A stretch of 64,000 bases of DNA from Vreelandella boliviensis LC1 (GCF_000236035.1 NZ_JH393257.1:1148408-1212407), one strand, 5' to 3'; shown: positions 49,167 to 59,618, counted from the stretch's first letter. Notes: generated by a model from the sequence alone, not told the origin. Made by a program: numbers and translations.

Positions 49167-49958
49167 ATGGTGGAAGTCACTTTCGCACAACTGCAGGGGT
49201 GGTTGGTGGCTTTTTTATGGCCGTTTGCGCGCATCACTGCTTTCATGGCGGCCTCACCTCTGTGGGGTCACTCCAGCGTTCCTAACCAAGCTAAAGTGGG
49301 CCTTGCTGCTCTAATTGCCATTGTCATTGCGCCGATTTTACCGGCCATGCCCGATATCGCCATCATGTCTTGGGCTGGGGTCGGGGTTATGATCGAACAG
49401 ATCCTAATCGGCTTAGCAATGGGACTCGTCATGCACATCATGTTTGCGGTCGTTCAAGCCGCGGGGGATTTTATCGGCCTGCAAATGGGCCTGGCGTTTG
49501 CGAGCTTTTTTGATACATCAAGCGGCACCAATATTATGGTGCTATCACGTATTCTCTATATGATCACCCTGCTCATGTTTTTGGCGATGAATGGACACCT
49601 GATGGTGCTGGAAACCCTGATTATGAGCTTCCAAACGTTGCCCATTGGTATTGGGACGTTTAACCCAGGTGCCTTTGAGTTACTCGCCCGGTATGCGGGA
49701 ACAATTTTTGCCTCGGGTATGTTATTGGCGTTACCGCTGGTGGGGTCACTGCTGACCATAAACCTGGCACTGGGCATACTGAACCGTTCGGCTCCGCAGC
49801 TCACGGTATTTAATATCGGCTTCCCTACCTCTCTCATCGTGGGCCTGATATTAATGATGGTTTTGATGACCGACATTAATCGCTTTTTGCAGCGCTTATT
49901 TACTCAGGGGCTAGGATTTATGCAGGGACTAATCGAGACAATGGCTCCTTTAAACTAA
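49167..49958 (+). CDS. fliR: Flagellar export gate protein FliR
   Basis: A 263-residue protein with six predicted membrane helices, including FARITAFMAASPLWG and the conserved GDFIGLQMGLAFASFFD. It starts three bases after fliQ and ends at a strong terminator. Confidence 0.96.
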   Translation: MVEVTFAQLQGWLVAFLWPFARITAFMAASPLWGHSSVPNQAKVGLAALIAIVIAPILPAMPDIAIMSWAGVGVMIEQILIGLAMGLVMHIMFAVVQAAGDFIGLQMGLAFASFFDTSSGTNIMVLSRILYMITLLMFLAMNGHLMVLETLIMSFQTLPIGIGTFNPGAFELLARYAGTIFASGMLLALPLVGSLLTINLALGILNRSAPQLTVFNIGFPTSLIVGLILMMVLMTDINRFLQRLFTQGLGFMQGLIETMAPLN

Positions 49959-49995
49959 AATCCCCATACTTAATAAAAAGCATGGGGGATTTTTC
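49957..49995. terminator. Intrinsic terminator between fliR and flgL
   Basis: AATCCCCAT and ATGGGGGATT form a stem with one bulged G around a 14-base loop, followed by TTTTTC on the plus strand. A-rich sequence on the left makes it usable for the convergent flgKL transcript too. Confidence 0.8.
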
Positions 49996-50021
49996 TAAAA
50001 CGCGTAAGAACTAGAAGTTCG

Positions 50022-51278
50022 TTACATATAGTTAAATAACGATAAGCCTTTAATATCCACGAACGCTTTTTGCGCCGCCTGCATACCGACTTGTCGCAAA
50101 ATATACTCAGAAATAGCTTCTGTGTAATCCAGATCGACTAAATCTGAAAGCGTTTGATCATAATTTAGCATTCGGTTACTGCTTACCGAATCGATAACAT
50201 CAAGTTCATTCAAGCGAGCCCCGGCAGAGGCCCGCACGGTCAGGACGTTATCAAGGCTATTGTCCAGGTCGCGCATAGCCGTATTCAGGGTATTGCGCTG
50301 ATCGGCTTTCTTAGTGGCATCGTCAGCAGGGTTTTCTAATACACGAATAGCCTCTTCCATGGTACGGAAGAGATCCGGCTGGCGCTGTTCGCCGTCGGCT
50401 TGCGCGACTAGAACTGAATCGCCTACCTCTGGCGTTCCCGAGAGATTAATCGAAACTCCGCCATAGCTCACCTGCTGAGCGGTATCATCCTGATTTCCCG
50501 TGTAAGGAACGTTAGTGAGAGCAGCATTAACTGGATTCCAATCGGTTCCATCAAACGTTTCAACGTTGAATGCACTATCACTGGTAAAAGTAATACGAAA
50601 GTCATCACCATAATCAGCGTCGTTAACATTGTTGATCTGCGGCCCACGAAATGTCACGCTTCCCTGGTTAAGAGTTCCATCTTCTTTCTTTGCTTCAGCC
50701 ACATAGCCTGCACCGCTAGGTACGCTTTTAAAGATAGTCTCGCCATTATCGGCTACCGGCATTAAACGCGTTGCGTCGACACGCTGCTCGCGGACATTGC
50801 TGTCACCCTGATATACCACTCCACCGTCGCCCTGCTTAACGAAAGGAGGGTTGCTATCGTTATAACCGCCGAACAAATAGCGACCGTTGCCATCGGTGGA
50901 ATTAGCTTGGCCCAGCATCGTTTCATAAACGCCTTTGAGCTCGCTAGCGATGGACTCACGGTTTTCGTCAGTCAGCGTGTCGCTGGACGCCTGAATCAGT
51001 AATCCTTTGGCACTTGTTATCGCATCACTAACGCTATTAATAATGCTTTCTGTCTGCGACAGCGAGTTACGTGCAGAGACACGAGAATCTGAAAACTGTT
51101 CAGTCACCGCCTTTGCCTGATCCACACCAACCGCCCGCGAAGCGGCCTGGGGATCGTCTGACGGGTTAACCACGCGTCGGCCACTGGCGATCTGCTGACT
51201 GACTTTCATCAAATCGCTTTGCTGGCGGTTCATAGACGCCGTGCTTTGTTCGAACATGGTAACGGTACTAATACGCAT
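50022..51278 (-). CDS. flgL: Hook-filament junction protein FlgL (HAP3)
   Basis: The 418 residues have the flagellin-like N-terminus (MRISTVTMFEQSTASMNRQQ, then QIASGRRVVNPSDDP) and C-terminal helix (ILRQVGMQAAQKAFVDIKGLSLFNYM). A larger central domain than the ~317-residue E. coli protein (about 150-300) is surface-exposed and variable in the family. It follows flgK by 16 bases. Confidence 0.96.
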   Translation of the reverse strand: MRISTVTMFEQSTASMNRQQSDLMKVSQQIASGRRVVNPSDDPQAASRAVGVDQAKAVTEQFSDSRVSARNSLSQTESIINSVSDAITSAKGLLIQASSDTLTDENRESIASELKGVYETMLGQANSTDGNGRYLFGGYNDSNPPFVKQGDGGVVYQGDSNVREQRVDATRLMPVADNGETIFKSVPSGAGYVAEAKKEDGTLNQGSVTFRGPQINNVNDADYGDDFRITFTSDSAFNVETFDGTDWNPVNAALTNVPYTGNQDDTAQQVSYGGVSINLSGTPEVGDSVLVAQADGEQRQPDLFRTMEEAIRVLENPADDATKKADQRNTLNTAMRDLDNSLDNVLTVRASAGARLNELDVIDSVSSNRMLNYDQTLSDLVDLDYTEAISEYILRQVGMQAAQKAFVDIKGLSLFNYM

Positions 51279-51294
51279 AACTTAAGCTCCCGAA

Positions 51295-53244
51295 TTAACC
51301 GCGCAGGTTCAAGATGGTATCCATCAGCGTTCCTGCGGTGTCAATCACACGCGCATTGGCCTGATAGTACTGTTGGTAACGGATTAAGTTAGCGGCTTCC
51401 TCGTCTAAATTAACCCCAGACTCGGACTGTTGCACAGCGGTCAGCTGATCCGTAAGCCCCTGCCTGGCATCCAAGTTCACTTGTGTAATATTAGTACGAT
51501 TACCCACATCGCTGACCATTGAGGCATAGGCGCCGGTAAAGGTGGCGCTACCACCTACTTTCGACTCGGCCTGCAGGTTTTGCAGCGCCAAAGCGTTGCG
51601 GTTATCGCCAGTAGCAAAAATAGTCTGGTTAACTGTCAATGACGACGTTTCGCCTGCAGCCGGGAGAGCACCAACCGTAAAGCTGATACCATCAACCTCA
51701 ACAGTATCTCCAACAGACAGCGTGTCGCTAGACGCATCAAAGGCAGCACCGCCAACCGTTATAGTTGCCGCCGGCTTCACTGTCAGCGTGCCCTCCGTAC
51801 CCGTACCATCCGACTCCACCTCAAATTGATACTTTCTGTTATCGGCGAAAGCATCAGCAGATATAGCTAAATTGCTAACGTTTAAATCACCCTCACGCTC
51901 AAACGAGTTACCCGTATTATTTCCTACATTAATAAAGCCTGCGTCACCCGCCGCTATCTTGTCCACATCAGCAATGTTCAAATCCATACCATTACCGGCA
52001 CGACGAACAGGCTGAATTTCAAAACGATCACCATTACTCGGAGTGCCGCTGAAGTTGAGCGTTACCCCACCGAAAGTGAGCTCTCCGGCGCCAGCATCCC
52101 ACTCAACGGCTTCATTTCCTAACGCCATGCCATTGTCGTTGCGTGTGACCGTAGGCGTGCCACCTTCAAAACGCACGGTGTAATCTGTCGCGCGAAGCTG
52201 GTCAATAGTTTCAGTATCAAACGCCGCAGACTCAATGACGGCCGTCCCAGCATTATTCTCATTGCTATAAGTCTGAGGCGAGCGTACGGTAAAAAAGTCT
52301 CCGCCCTGCTCACCATCAAGGTCTACGCCTTTCTTATGCTGCTCGTTAAAGGCCACCGAGAGCGAGACAGCTAATTGGCCAATTTGATTCTGGGTTTTAT
52401 CCAGGGTCTCCGAACGGAAGGTCATTAATCCACCTAATGCCCCGCCCGTAATCGTCGATTCGCCTAACTGAACTAAATTTCCTCCCCCATCGCGATAACC
52501 TACCACTGTACGCTGGGGATCAGAATCTGATTGCATCGCTTCGAGTTGAAACGAGTCAGTGCCCGTCACCAGCGGCTGACCATTGGGCAGGCTAATGTTG
52601 TAGGTTTTGCCATCCTGAATATTCAGGCGCAAATCCATACGCTCATTAAGCTCGGAAACCATATGATCACGCTGATTTAGCAGGCTATTCGGCGCCTCGC
52701 CACTACGCGCACGCGCCAGGGAAATCTGTTTATTTAACCCTGCGATCTGCTCGGTGGTGTTATTAATCTGGGTAATTTCATCTTTAATTTGGCCATTAAT
52801 ATTGCCCTGCATCTCTTGCAGGTAGCCATCAAAAGAACGGAACTGTGAACTTAGCGTATTGGCTTGACCCAGTACACCCTGGCGAGACGCCGGATCAGAG
52901 GGCGAGGCCGCTAGATCTTCCAGCGATGAGAAGAATCCCTGCATCAGAGGAGCTAGACCTGCCTTGCGATCGGCTAACAGATTATCGATTTGCGATACCT
53001 GCTTATAGTAAGTGTTTAAAGCACTTGACTGTGTTTTGGCACTATTTAACTGGTCAGCCACATACGTATTGAACTGGCGCTCTATATCATTGACACGAAC
53101 CCCACCCCCGACACGGCCTTCACCCAACTGGGCCAACTCTCGGTTATAGCCAGGCGTATAGACATTACTGATATTATTACTGCTTGTGTTCAGGGCATTC
53201 TGCGCGGCATTGAGGCCGCTTAAGCCGATCGAAAACATGCTCAT
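51295..53244 (-). CDS. flgK: Hook-filament junction protein FlgK (HAP1)
   Basis: The 649 residues have the conserved ends (MFSIGLSGLNAAQNALNTSSNNISN; NLIRYQQYYQANARVIDTAGTLMDTIL). The middle (about 330-560) is enlarged compared with the ~550-residue E. coli protein, with Thr/Gly/Asp-rich beta repeats. A sigma-28-like promoter lies upstream. Confidence 0.97.
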   Translation of the reverse strand: MSMFSIGLSGLNAAQNALNTSSNNISNVYTPGYNRELAQLGEGRVGGGVRVNDIERQFNTYVADQLNSAKTQSSALNTYYKQVSQIDNLLADRKAGLAPLMQGFFSSLEDLAASPSDPASRQGVLGQANTLSSQFRSFDGYLQEMQGNINGQIKDEITQINNTTEQIAGLNKQISLARARSGEAPNSLLNQRDHMVSELNERMDLRLNIQDGKTYNISLPNGQPLVTGTDSFQLEAMQSDSDPQRTVVGYRDGGGNLVQLGESTITGGALGGLMTFRSETLDKTQNQIGQLAVSLSVAFNEQHKKGVDLDGEQGGDFFTVRSPQTYSNENNAGTAVIESAAFDTETIDQLRATDYTVRFEGGTPTVTRNDNGMALGNEAVEWDAGAGELTFGGVTLNFSGTPSNGDRFEIQPVRRAGNGMDLNIADVDKIAAGDAGFINVGNNTGNSFEREGDLNVSNLAISADAFADNRKYQFEVESDGTGTEGTLTVKPAATITVGGAAFDASSDTLSVGDTVEVDGISFTVGALPAAGETSSLTVNQTIFATGDNRNALALQNLQAESKVGGSATFTGAYASMVSDVGNRTNITQVNLDARQGLTDQLTAVQQSESGVNLDEEAANLIRYQQYYQANARVIDTAGTLMDTILNLRG

Positions 53245-53282
53245 GGTTCAATTCCTTAGGCCAATACCTATATCTTCTTTAA

Positions 53283-53309
53283 GTATCGGCACTGCGCAGA
53301 AAAACTTGA
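53283..53309 (-). promoter_or_regulatory. Sigma-28 (FliA) promoter of flgK-flgL
   Basis: On the minus strand: TCAA, exactly 15 bases, GCCGATAC. One mismatch in the -35 (TAAA expected) and one in the last base of the -10. It lies 39 bases before flgK; a class III flgKL promoter is also known in Salmonella. Confidence 0.65.
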
Positions 53310-53317
53310 GGAAAGGG

Positions 53318-54346
53318 CTAGCGCGAATCGGCTAAGAAATTGCCGTCAGCGTTAAGTGGCCCCATGGTATTCATCACCGCGACTAATTTTTCAGCGTAGA
53401 GCGGGTCAGTGGCATACCCGCCTGACTGCAGTGCACGCGCTGCCTGCTCTGCATTGGGCGCCTGAACTACACCGGCATAGCGGGGGTTATTGCCGATTAA
53501 GCCGGCATAGTCTGTAAAGGCATGCTCAAACGAGTCGTAGACACGGAAGGTATCGACCACCTGCGTTCGTCGCCCGTTGATATATTCGTGAGTCACAATA
53601 TCGGTTGTTTCGCCCTGCCAACGGCTACCTGCTTTGATACCAAACAGGTTATGACTATTGTTGCCATTGCGAGTCGCAATTTCGTGCCGCCCCCAGCCTG
53701 TTTCTAACGCCGCCTGGGCTAAAATAAGTTCTGCGGGAACGCCGGTGTTCTTACTAGCCGCTTGGGCTGGAGCCGCTAACGTTTGAATAAATTTATCTAC
53801 GTGACCTAAGGCCGTCTGCTCACGCTGGTTTAGTGCAGTTTCATCTACTGTATTACCCTTCTCCACGCCTTGGCGAATGGCCTCTAGCTCGGCTAAGAAT
53901 TGACCGCTGCCCTGCGTATTTGTGGTGTCAATCCTGTCAGCATTAGCCGCAAATGAATCGTCAAGCACACGGGGGGTGCCACGGGGAATGCCGGCAATTA
54001 ATGCTTGTAACTCTTGATCGGCATTTGGTTGTGCTTTTGAGATGGCACCTTGGCGCTCCAACTGCTCAACCAAAACCTCAGCAAGGCCCATTCCACGCGA
54101 AGCCATCACCTGTGACCACTGTTGATCCAGCATCGATTGATATGTATCCGTCGCACTGCTGTTCATCAGCCCTGAATTGGGCGTCGCGTCGCGCATACTC
54201 TTCATCATCATCTGAATAAATAGCGCTTCAAACTGCTGAGCTGCACCATTCACGCCAGCTTCGGGGTTGACTCTTGCGGTATGTTGCAGCCGCTGAAAGC
54301 CATTCATATCCAGGGCGAACTGATTAGTCATATCACTCGCACTCAT
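53318..54346 (-). CDS. flgJ: Rod-capping muramidase FlgJ
   Basis: The 342 residues join a rod-scaffold domain (about 25-100; AAQQFEALFIQMMMKSMRDATP) to a C-terminal glucosaminidase-type domain (about 195-330) with the catalytic Glu215 in AALETGWGRHE. It cuts peptidoglycan so the rod can pass. Its start overlaps the flgI stop by one base (TAATG on the minus strand). Confidence 0.96.
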   Translation of the reverse strand: MSASDMTNQFALDMNGFQRLQHTARVNPEAGVNGAAQQFEALFIQMMMKSMRDATPNSGLMNSSATDTYQSMLDQQWSQVMASRGMGLAEVLVEQLERQGAISKAQPNADQELQALIAGIPRGTPRVLDDSFAANADRIDTTNTQGSGQFLAELEAIRQGVEKGNTVDETALNQREQTALGHVDKFIQTLAAPAQAASKNTGVPAELILAQAALETGWGRHEIATRNGNNSHNLFGIKAGSRWQGETTDIVTHEYINGRRTQVVDTFRVYDSFEHAFTDYAGLIGNNPRYAGVVQAPNAEQAARALQSGGYATDPLYAEKLVAVMNTMGPLNADGNFLADSR

Positions 54347-55518
54347 TAAATAACCTCCAGCTCAGCACGCAGTGAACCCGACGCTTTTAACGCTTCCAGA
54401 ATCGACATCAAGTCTTGAGGTGTAGCGCCTAACGCATTCAATGCATTGACCACTTCGTTGAGCTGCGCGCCCTCTACGATTTGCAGGTAAGCCTCTTGCT
54501 GCTCAATATCAATATCCGCGTCGGGGACCACCACCGTCTCGCCCTCACCAAAGGGATTAGGCTGGCTAACACCAAACTGGGTGTCAATCATGATCGATAG
54601 ACTTCCGTGGGCAACCGCCGCCTCTCGCAATGTGACGGCACTGTTCATCACTACCGAGCCGGTACGTGAATTCAGCACAACACGCGCCGGTGCCTCTGTG
54701 GGCGTCACCCGAACGTTTTCAACGCGCGCCATAAAGTTGACACGCGCGTTGTCATCCATAGGACCATCAAGGGCAATTACTCGTCCGTTACGCGCATAGG
54801 CAACCGACTGGCCAAACTCGTTATTAATAGCTGTGACCATACGCTGAACGGTGCCAAAATCGGAATCGTTCAGTTGCAATTCAAGCATTCCGCCGTTACC
54901 GCCCAGGTTGAGCGGCACTTCCCTTTCAACCAGGGCACCATTGGGAATACGCCCCGAAGCCTGCTGATTGATCTGCACGCTGCTGCCTCCCGCTTGGGCA
55001 CCTGCGCCACCTACCAACATATTGCCCTGGGCAATAGCATAGGTATCCCCGTCGGCACCTTTTAAAGGTGTCATTAACAGCGTACCGCCTCGCAAACTAC
55101 GTGCGTTGGCTATCGACGAAACCACTATATCCAAGCGCTGGCCCGGCCTTGAAAACGGCGGCAGATCAGCCGTCACCATCACTGCTGCTACGTTGCGCAG
55201 TTGCAGGTTCGTTCCTGCAGGCACAGTCACCCCAAGCTGGGATAGCATATTGGTCAGGCTTTGGCTGGTGAAAGGTGCTTGGGTTGTTTGGTCACCAGTA
55301 CTGTCAAGGCCAACGACCAAGCCATAGCCCACCAGCTGGTTATCGCGGACACCGGCAAACCCGGCCAACTCACGAATACGCTCGGCATGGGCAGGAAAAG
55401 CCAATAAACACATCAGCACCAAAACACCTACCTGAATAAACCAGGTGTTGATTGTTCGATAACCACTTAAGCGCATCGCTATTGCCCGTCGTAACAGTGT
55501 TATTGGTCGCTTTAACAT
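54346..55518 (-). CDS. flgI: Flagellar P-ring protein FlgI
   Basis: Periplasmic P-ring subunit. The mature part begins ERIRELAGFAGVRDNQLVGYGLVVGL. The signal sequence has an unusually long basic pre-region: about 28 residues with many Arg/Lys precede the hydrophobic core VGVLVLMCLLAFPAHA. GGAG lies seven bases before ATG 55518, so the long form is credible; an internal ATG could give a normal signal peptide. Confidence 0.96.
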   Translation of the reverse strand: MLKRPITLLRRAIAMRLSGYRTINTWFIQVGVLVLMCLLAFPAHAERIRELAGFAGVRDNQLVGYGLVVGLDSTGDQTTQAPFTSQSLTNMLSQLGVTVPAGTNLQLRNVAAVMVTADLPPFSRPGQRLDIVVSSIANARSLRGGTLLMTPLKGADGDTYAIAQGNMLVGGAGAQAGGSSVQINQQASGRIPNGALVEREVPLNLGGNGGMLELQLNDSDFGTVQRMVTAINNEFGQSVAYARNGRVIALDGPMDDNARVNFMARVENVRVTPTEAPARVVLNSRTGSVVMNSAVTLREAAVAHGSLSIMIDTQFGVSQPNPFGEGETVVVPDADIDIEQQEAYLQIVEGAQLNEVVNALNALGATPQDLMSILEALKASGSLRAELEVI

Positions 55519-55537
55519 TGATAGCTCCAGATAGGGG

Positions 55538-56227
55538 CTAGAATGGCGAGACGTTCAAGAAGAAACGTTGTAGCCATCCCATGTGCTGCGCTTCGTTAAT
55601 ATAACCGTCACCCACGTACTCAATTCGAGCATCTGCCACCTGAGTGGAAGGCACGGTATTTTGGGCGGTAATCGTGCGCGGATTAACGACGCCGGAGAAA
55701 CGAATAAATTCCGTCCCCTGATTGATGGCTATTTGCTTCTCGCCACGTACGCGTAAATTGCCGTTATTCATTACCTCTAATACCGATACCGTGATGGTAC
55801 CCGTAAAGGAGTTATTGGCCTGCGACCCACCACTGCCCGTAAAATCGTTTTCCCCAGAAACGTCGAAACCATATTCTGCAAGCGTATCGAGGATATCGGG
55901 CAGCTGTGTAAGATTAAGGCTAGCGCTACCACTGCGCCCTGCATTGGACTGCGAGTTTTTGCTCGCACTGACTTCTTCATCCAACACGATGGTCAAAATA
56001 TCGCCAATCGAACGCGGGCGGCGATCTTCAAAGAGCGGTTGATACCCTTGTCTGGCCTGATAAATAGAACCATTGGGGATCGGGGGTGGACGATCGACAA
56101 TACTGATCTGCTCTTGCTCACCTACGACAGAGGCTCTTGGAATCTGAGCGCACCCGGCAACAACCAGCATTAAAAGCACCAGCCCCGCTAGCGCAATACG
56201 ACGTGACATGTGGTGCAACTCCAGCAT
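55538..56227 (-). CDS. flgH: Flagellar L-ring lipoprotein FlgH
   Basis: Outer-membrane L-ring subunit. A lipobox VVAGC places the lipid Cys at residue 26 (20 if ATG 56209 is used). The family segments [15 protein letters not shown] and [13 protein letters not shown] are present. Both starts have moderate ribosome-binding sequences. A Ser/Asn-rich linker is normal. Confidence 0.96.
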   Translation of the reverse strand: MLELHHMSRRIALAGLVLLMLVVAGCAQIPRASVVGEQEQISIVDRPPPIPNGSIYQARQGYQPLFEDRRPRSIGDILTIVLDEEVSASKNSQSNAGRSGSASLNLTQLPDILDTLAEYGFDVSGENDFTGSGGSQANNSFTGTITVSVLEVMNNGNLRVRGEKQIAINQGTEFIRFSGVVNPRTITAQNTVPSTQVADARIEYVGDGYINEAQHMGWLQRFFLNVSPF

Positions 56228-56264
56228 AACGCAACCTATAAATAAGCCCGATGAGTAGTAACCG

Positions 56265-57047
56265 TTACAGTTGGCTTAACCGTGCCAACATTTCATCGCT
56301 GGTGGACACCGCTTTACTATTAATTTCATAGGCACGCTGGGTCTGAATCATATTGACCATTTCTTCAACCACATTGACGTTAGACGTTTCCACATAGCCT
56401 TGGAACAACCGTCCTGCGCCATTCATACCAGGCATGTTTTCATTGGGTGCACCTGAAGCGCCCGTTTCCAGGTAAAGATTGCCACCAATACTCTGAAGAC
56501 CAGCTGGATTAATAAAGGTACTGACGGTGATTTGTCCTACCTCATTATCAAGCGCAACACCTGGCTGGCGAACGCTCACCGTGCCATCTTCACCCACATT
56601 CACCGACAGCGCATTGGCCGGTAAGAAGATGGCAGGTTCAACAGGGTAACCATTGGCGGTCACCATTTGGCCATTTTCGTTTAACTGGAAACTACCGTCA
56701 CGGGTATAAGCCGTTGTACCGTCTGGCATCAACACCTGAAAGAAACCTTCGCCATTGATCGCAAGGTCGCGTGAGTTTTCAGTTTGCTCTAGCCCACCTT
56801 GGGTATGCAGGCGCTCAGTAGCCACGGCGCGTACCCCGGTGCCTACCTGCATACCGGATGGCAGGCGATCCTGAATATTGTTCTGGGCCCCTGGCTGACG
56901 CATGTTTTGGTATAACAGGTCTTCAAACACGGGGCGTGAGCGTTTGAAACCATTGGTACTCACGTTGGCCAGGTTATTTGAAATCACGTCCAGCTTGGTT
57001 TGCTGAGATTCCAAGCCTGTTTTAGCTGTCCACAACGACTTAATCAT
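56265..57047 (-). CDS. flgG: Distal rod protein FlgG
   Basis: The 260 residues have the rod/hook N-terminal ASNNLANV-type motif ([21 protein letters not shown]) and the C-terminal [21 protein letters not shown]. Normal length. It is in the flgBCDEFGHIJ unit. Confidence 0.97.
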   Translation of the reverse strand: MIKSLWTAKTGLESQQTKLDVISNNLANVSTNGFKRSRPVFEDLLYQNMRQPGAQNNIQDRLPSGMQVGTGVRAVATERLHTQGGLEQTENSRDLAINGEGFFQVLMPDGTTAYTRDGSFQLNENGQMVTANGYPVEPAIFLPANALSVNVGEDGTVSVRQPGVALDNEVGQITVSTFINPAGLQSIGGNLYLETGASGAPNENMPGMNGAGRLFQGYVETSNVNVVEEMVNMIQTQRAYEINSKAVSTSDEMLARLSQL

Positions 57048-57097
57048 AATTATGCTCCCTTGACCGACTGACGAACATCAGCGTTAAATGGCCAACA

Positions 57098-57856
57098 TTA
57101 ACCTTGAATAGATAGAATCCCGTTAGCGCGCTGAGCATTTTCGTCAGCGGTGCTGATTACTTTCATCTGCATATCGTAACGGCGTGCAACGTCAATCATC
57201 GACACCATGGCATCGACAGCACTCACGTTGCTACCTTCAAGTGCACCGCTTACAAGCTTGGCATTTTCGTCAGCGGCCAGAGCTCCCGGCTCACCTTCTT
57301 CATTCGGAGGCGCGCGAAAAAGGCCGTCTTCACCGCGTGTTAGCGCTCCCTCTTCAGGTGTCACCAGCTTAATACGGCCTACCTCGACCAGCGCTTCTGG
57401 ACCAACGCCTTCGGGGATGGCGCTAATCGTGCCGTCAGCGCCAATGGAGACTTGTGCTCCTTGGGGAACGGCAATAGGGCCGCCTTCACCCATTACCGGG
57501 CGTCCAACGCTCAGCAAAACACCATCAGCATCAATCTGCAGGTCGCCCCGCCGCGTATAGGTTTCTGTACCGTCATCAGCCTGCACCGCCATCCACGCAT
57601 CGTCTTGCATCGCGATATCAAGCGTACGGCCCGTATACTCAACGGGCCCTTGAGAAAAGTCGCTGCCAGGCGTGGTGGTCACCGCAGAAGTACGCGTTGC
57701 CAGTAACGCTTCACCCTGTACGGGCACCGAACGAGCGGCCTGCAGCTGGGCACGAAAACCAGTGGTGGTCACATTCGATAGGTTGTTACTCACCACCGAC
57801 TGCTGGTCCATACTGTTTTTGGCACCACTCATGGCGGTATAGAGCATTCGATCCAC
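57098..57856 (-). CDS. flgF: Proximal rod protein FlgF
   Basis: The 252 residues have MLYTAMSGAKNSMDQQSVVSNNLSNVTT at the N-terminus and MVSMIDVARRYDMQMKVI at the C-terminus. The start is GTG 57856. It lies between flgE and flgG as in enterics. Confidence 0.96.
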   Translation of the reverse strand: MDRMLYTAMSGAKNSMDQQSVVSNNLSNVTTTGFRAQLQAARSVPVQGEALLATRTSAVTTTPGSDFSQGPVEYTGRTLDIAMQDDAWMAVQADDGTETYTRRGDLQIDADGVLLSVGRPVMGEGGPIAVPQGAQVSIGADGTISAIPEGVGPEALVEVGRIKLVTPEEGALTRGEDGLFRAPPNEEGEPGALAADENAKLVSGALEGSNVSAVDAMVSMIDVARRYDMQMKVISTADENAQRANGILSIQG

Positions 57857-57887
57857 GGTACTTACTCCTTACTCAAATGACCGATCA

Positions 57888-59618
57888 TTAAAGGTTAATA
57901 ATGGTCTGCAGGAGCTCGTCCTGGGTACTGATGGTTTGCGAGTTAGCCTGATACGCCCGCTGGGCAACAATCATATCCACGAGCTCACGGGCCATATCGA
58001 CATTGGAGGTTTCAACTGCACTCGCCTCAATTAAGCCGCGCAAACCAGTACCCGCCGCCCCCACCAATTCTTGGCCGGAAGCAGCGGTAGCGGTCCACAG
58101 GTTATCGCCATTAGGCTTTAGACCTTCAGGGTTACGAAAGCTCACCAGTGCTATCTGACCCGCAGCTAACGACTGCTCATTAGAGTAGTTACGCATAACG
58201 GTACCATCATCTTCGATAGTGATTCCTACCAAAGCACCGGAAGTAAAACCATCTTGATCTGAGTCAGTGGCGGTTGAACCATTACCAAACTGTGTTGTGC
58301 CAGCAAGGTCATAGCTATATGCAAGAGGTGAAGCCGCACCGCTATTAATATTTAATGATATTTCAGTCTGGCTGTCTTGAGCTGGCAAATTATTGAACTC
58401 ATTTACCAACGCTACTTCAGCTGTATTTAAATTTGTCCGGTTAGTATTATACGTATCTGCAAACGTACCAGCGGCATTTTGCACCTCATCATCCAGGAGT
58501 GGTAAATCACCATTAAAATCTGTATCAACAAAATCAGCATCAGCTGCAGCTACATTAGCACTCTCTGCATAAAGTGCACTTAGGCCTGTAAACAAATCAT
58601 TATTTATTTGCCCACCATTAGAAACAGCTGATTCTGCATCAACTAAAACACCATTTCCATTCCCATCATCGAGATTATCAATTTCAGCTTGCAAAGCTAT
58701 TATTTCAATAGTGGTTGCATCCACATCACCTGAAGAAATTAAATCGTCTAAATAAGATTTAGCGGCTTCAAATTGCTCGCGAATCTGCCCAATTCGGCCA
58801 CTTAGTGCAGTTTGGGAAGCATTGAAATCTGATTGAGCAGTATTAAGATTATCTTGCGCCGTCAGGTATTGAGCATTTATTTCACGGACTGATACTAGCG
58901 TACCATTTTCACTAAACTCTACTAAGAAATTGTTCTCTTCATTGTATTCATTTCCAGCGACAACTTTTGCCTCCCAGACATTTTGATTAGTGCCATCCGG
59001 GCTGCCAACTTTTTCATAATAAACCGTATTATTAAATGGATTACCTAACGAGTCATAGACGGTAAAATTCGTCGAGAAGTGGAAATCGATTTCTTCACCA
59101 TTAACCTCAACCCTGTCGAGATCTTCGCCTACTTGCTCACGAGAATCCAAATTCAGTACATTTTTGACAGCGGTTGTTGCTCGAGCAGGCAGTGCATCAG
59201 AGTCAACTGTTAGCCCTGCTACCTGGCCGCCCGCCTGCACATTACCATTTGCATCAGCTGCGTAACCCATAATCTGGGCTCCCTGGGCATTCACTAAACG
59301 CCCATCAGCTGTCATGGTCAGCTGTCCATTACGTGAATAGCCTACTTCGCCATTGGGTTGCTGAAAGCGGAAGAAGCCTTCTCCGGCAATGGCTAAGTCT
59401 AAATTGCGGTTCGTGGACTCAATATTGCCTTGTCCAAAGTTCTGCTGTACGGCTGAGGTGCGAACCCCCAGCCCTATGCGGGACTCGGCATATACATCGG
59501 CAAATTGTACGTTTGAGCTTTTAAAACCGACCGTTTGCGAGTTGGCAATGTTATTACCAACGGCGCCTAATTTTTGTTGCTGTGCGTTTAAGCCACTAAG
59601 TGCTTGTGAAAAACTCAT
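57888..59618 (-). CDS. flgE: Flagellar hook protein FlgE with a large insertion
   Basis: The hook subunit is usually about 400 residues; this one has 576. The N-terminal (MSFSQALSGLNAQQQKLGAVG) and C-terminal (MARELVDMIVAQRAYQANSQT) D0/D1 parts are standard, and the DGR and Gly-rich D1/D2 sequence is normal to about residue 245. Residues ~247-415 are an extra, strongly acidic, mostly helical segment. Its DNA is visibly more AT-rich than the flanks. Confidence 0.96.
   Translation of the reverse strand: MSFSQALSGLNAQQQKLGAVGNNIANSQTVGFKSSNVQFADVYAESRIGLGVRTSAVQQNFGQGNIESTNRNLDLAIAGEGFFRFQQPNGEVGYSRNGQLTMTADGRLVNAQGAQIMGYAADANGNVQAGGQVAGLTVDSDALPARATTAVKNVLNLDSREQVGEDLDRVEVNGEEIDFHFSTNFTVYDSLGNPFNNTVYYEKVGSPDGTNQNVWEAKVVAGNEYNEENNFLVEFSENGTLVSVREINAQYLTAQDNLNTAQSDFNASQTALSGRIGQIREQFEAAKSYLDDLISSGDVDATTIEIIALQAEIDNLDDGNGNGVLVDAESAVSNGGQINNDLFTGLSALYAESANVAAADADFVDTDFNGDLPLLDDEVQNAAGTFADTYNTNRTNLNTAEVALVNEFNNLPAQDSQTEISLNINSGAASPLAYSYDLAGTTQFGNGSTATDSDQDGFTSGALVGITIEDDGTVMRNYSNEQSLAAGQIALVSFRNPEGLKPNGDNLWTATAASGQELVGAAGTGLRGLIEASAVETSNVDMARELVDMIVAQRAYQANSQTISTQDELLQTIINL
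58374..58880 (-). other. Helical, AT-rich insertion in flgE
   Basis: Encodes residues ~247-415 of FlgE: helices rich in Ala, Asn, Asp, Gln and Leu (such as YLTAQDNLNTAQSDFNASQT), broken by a DDGNGNG loop. The segment resembles coiled-coil surface domains rather than hook beta-domains, and base composition differs from its neighbours. Confidence 0.7.
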
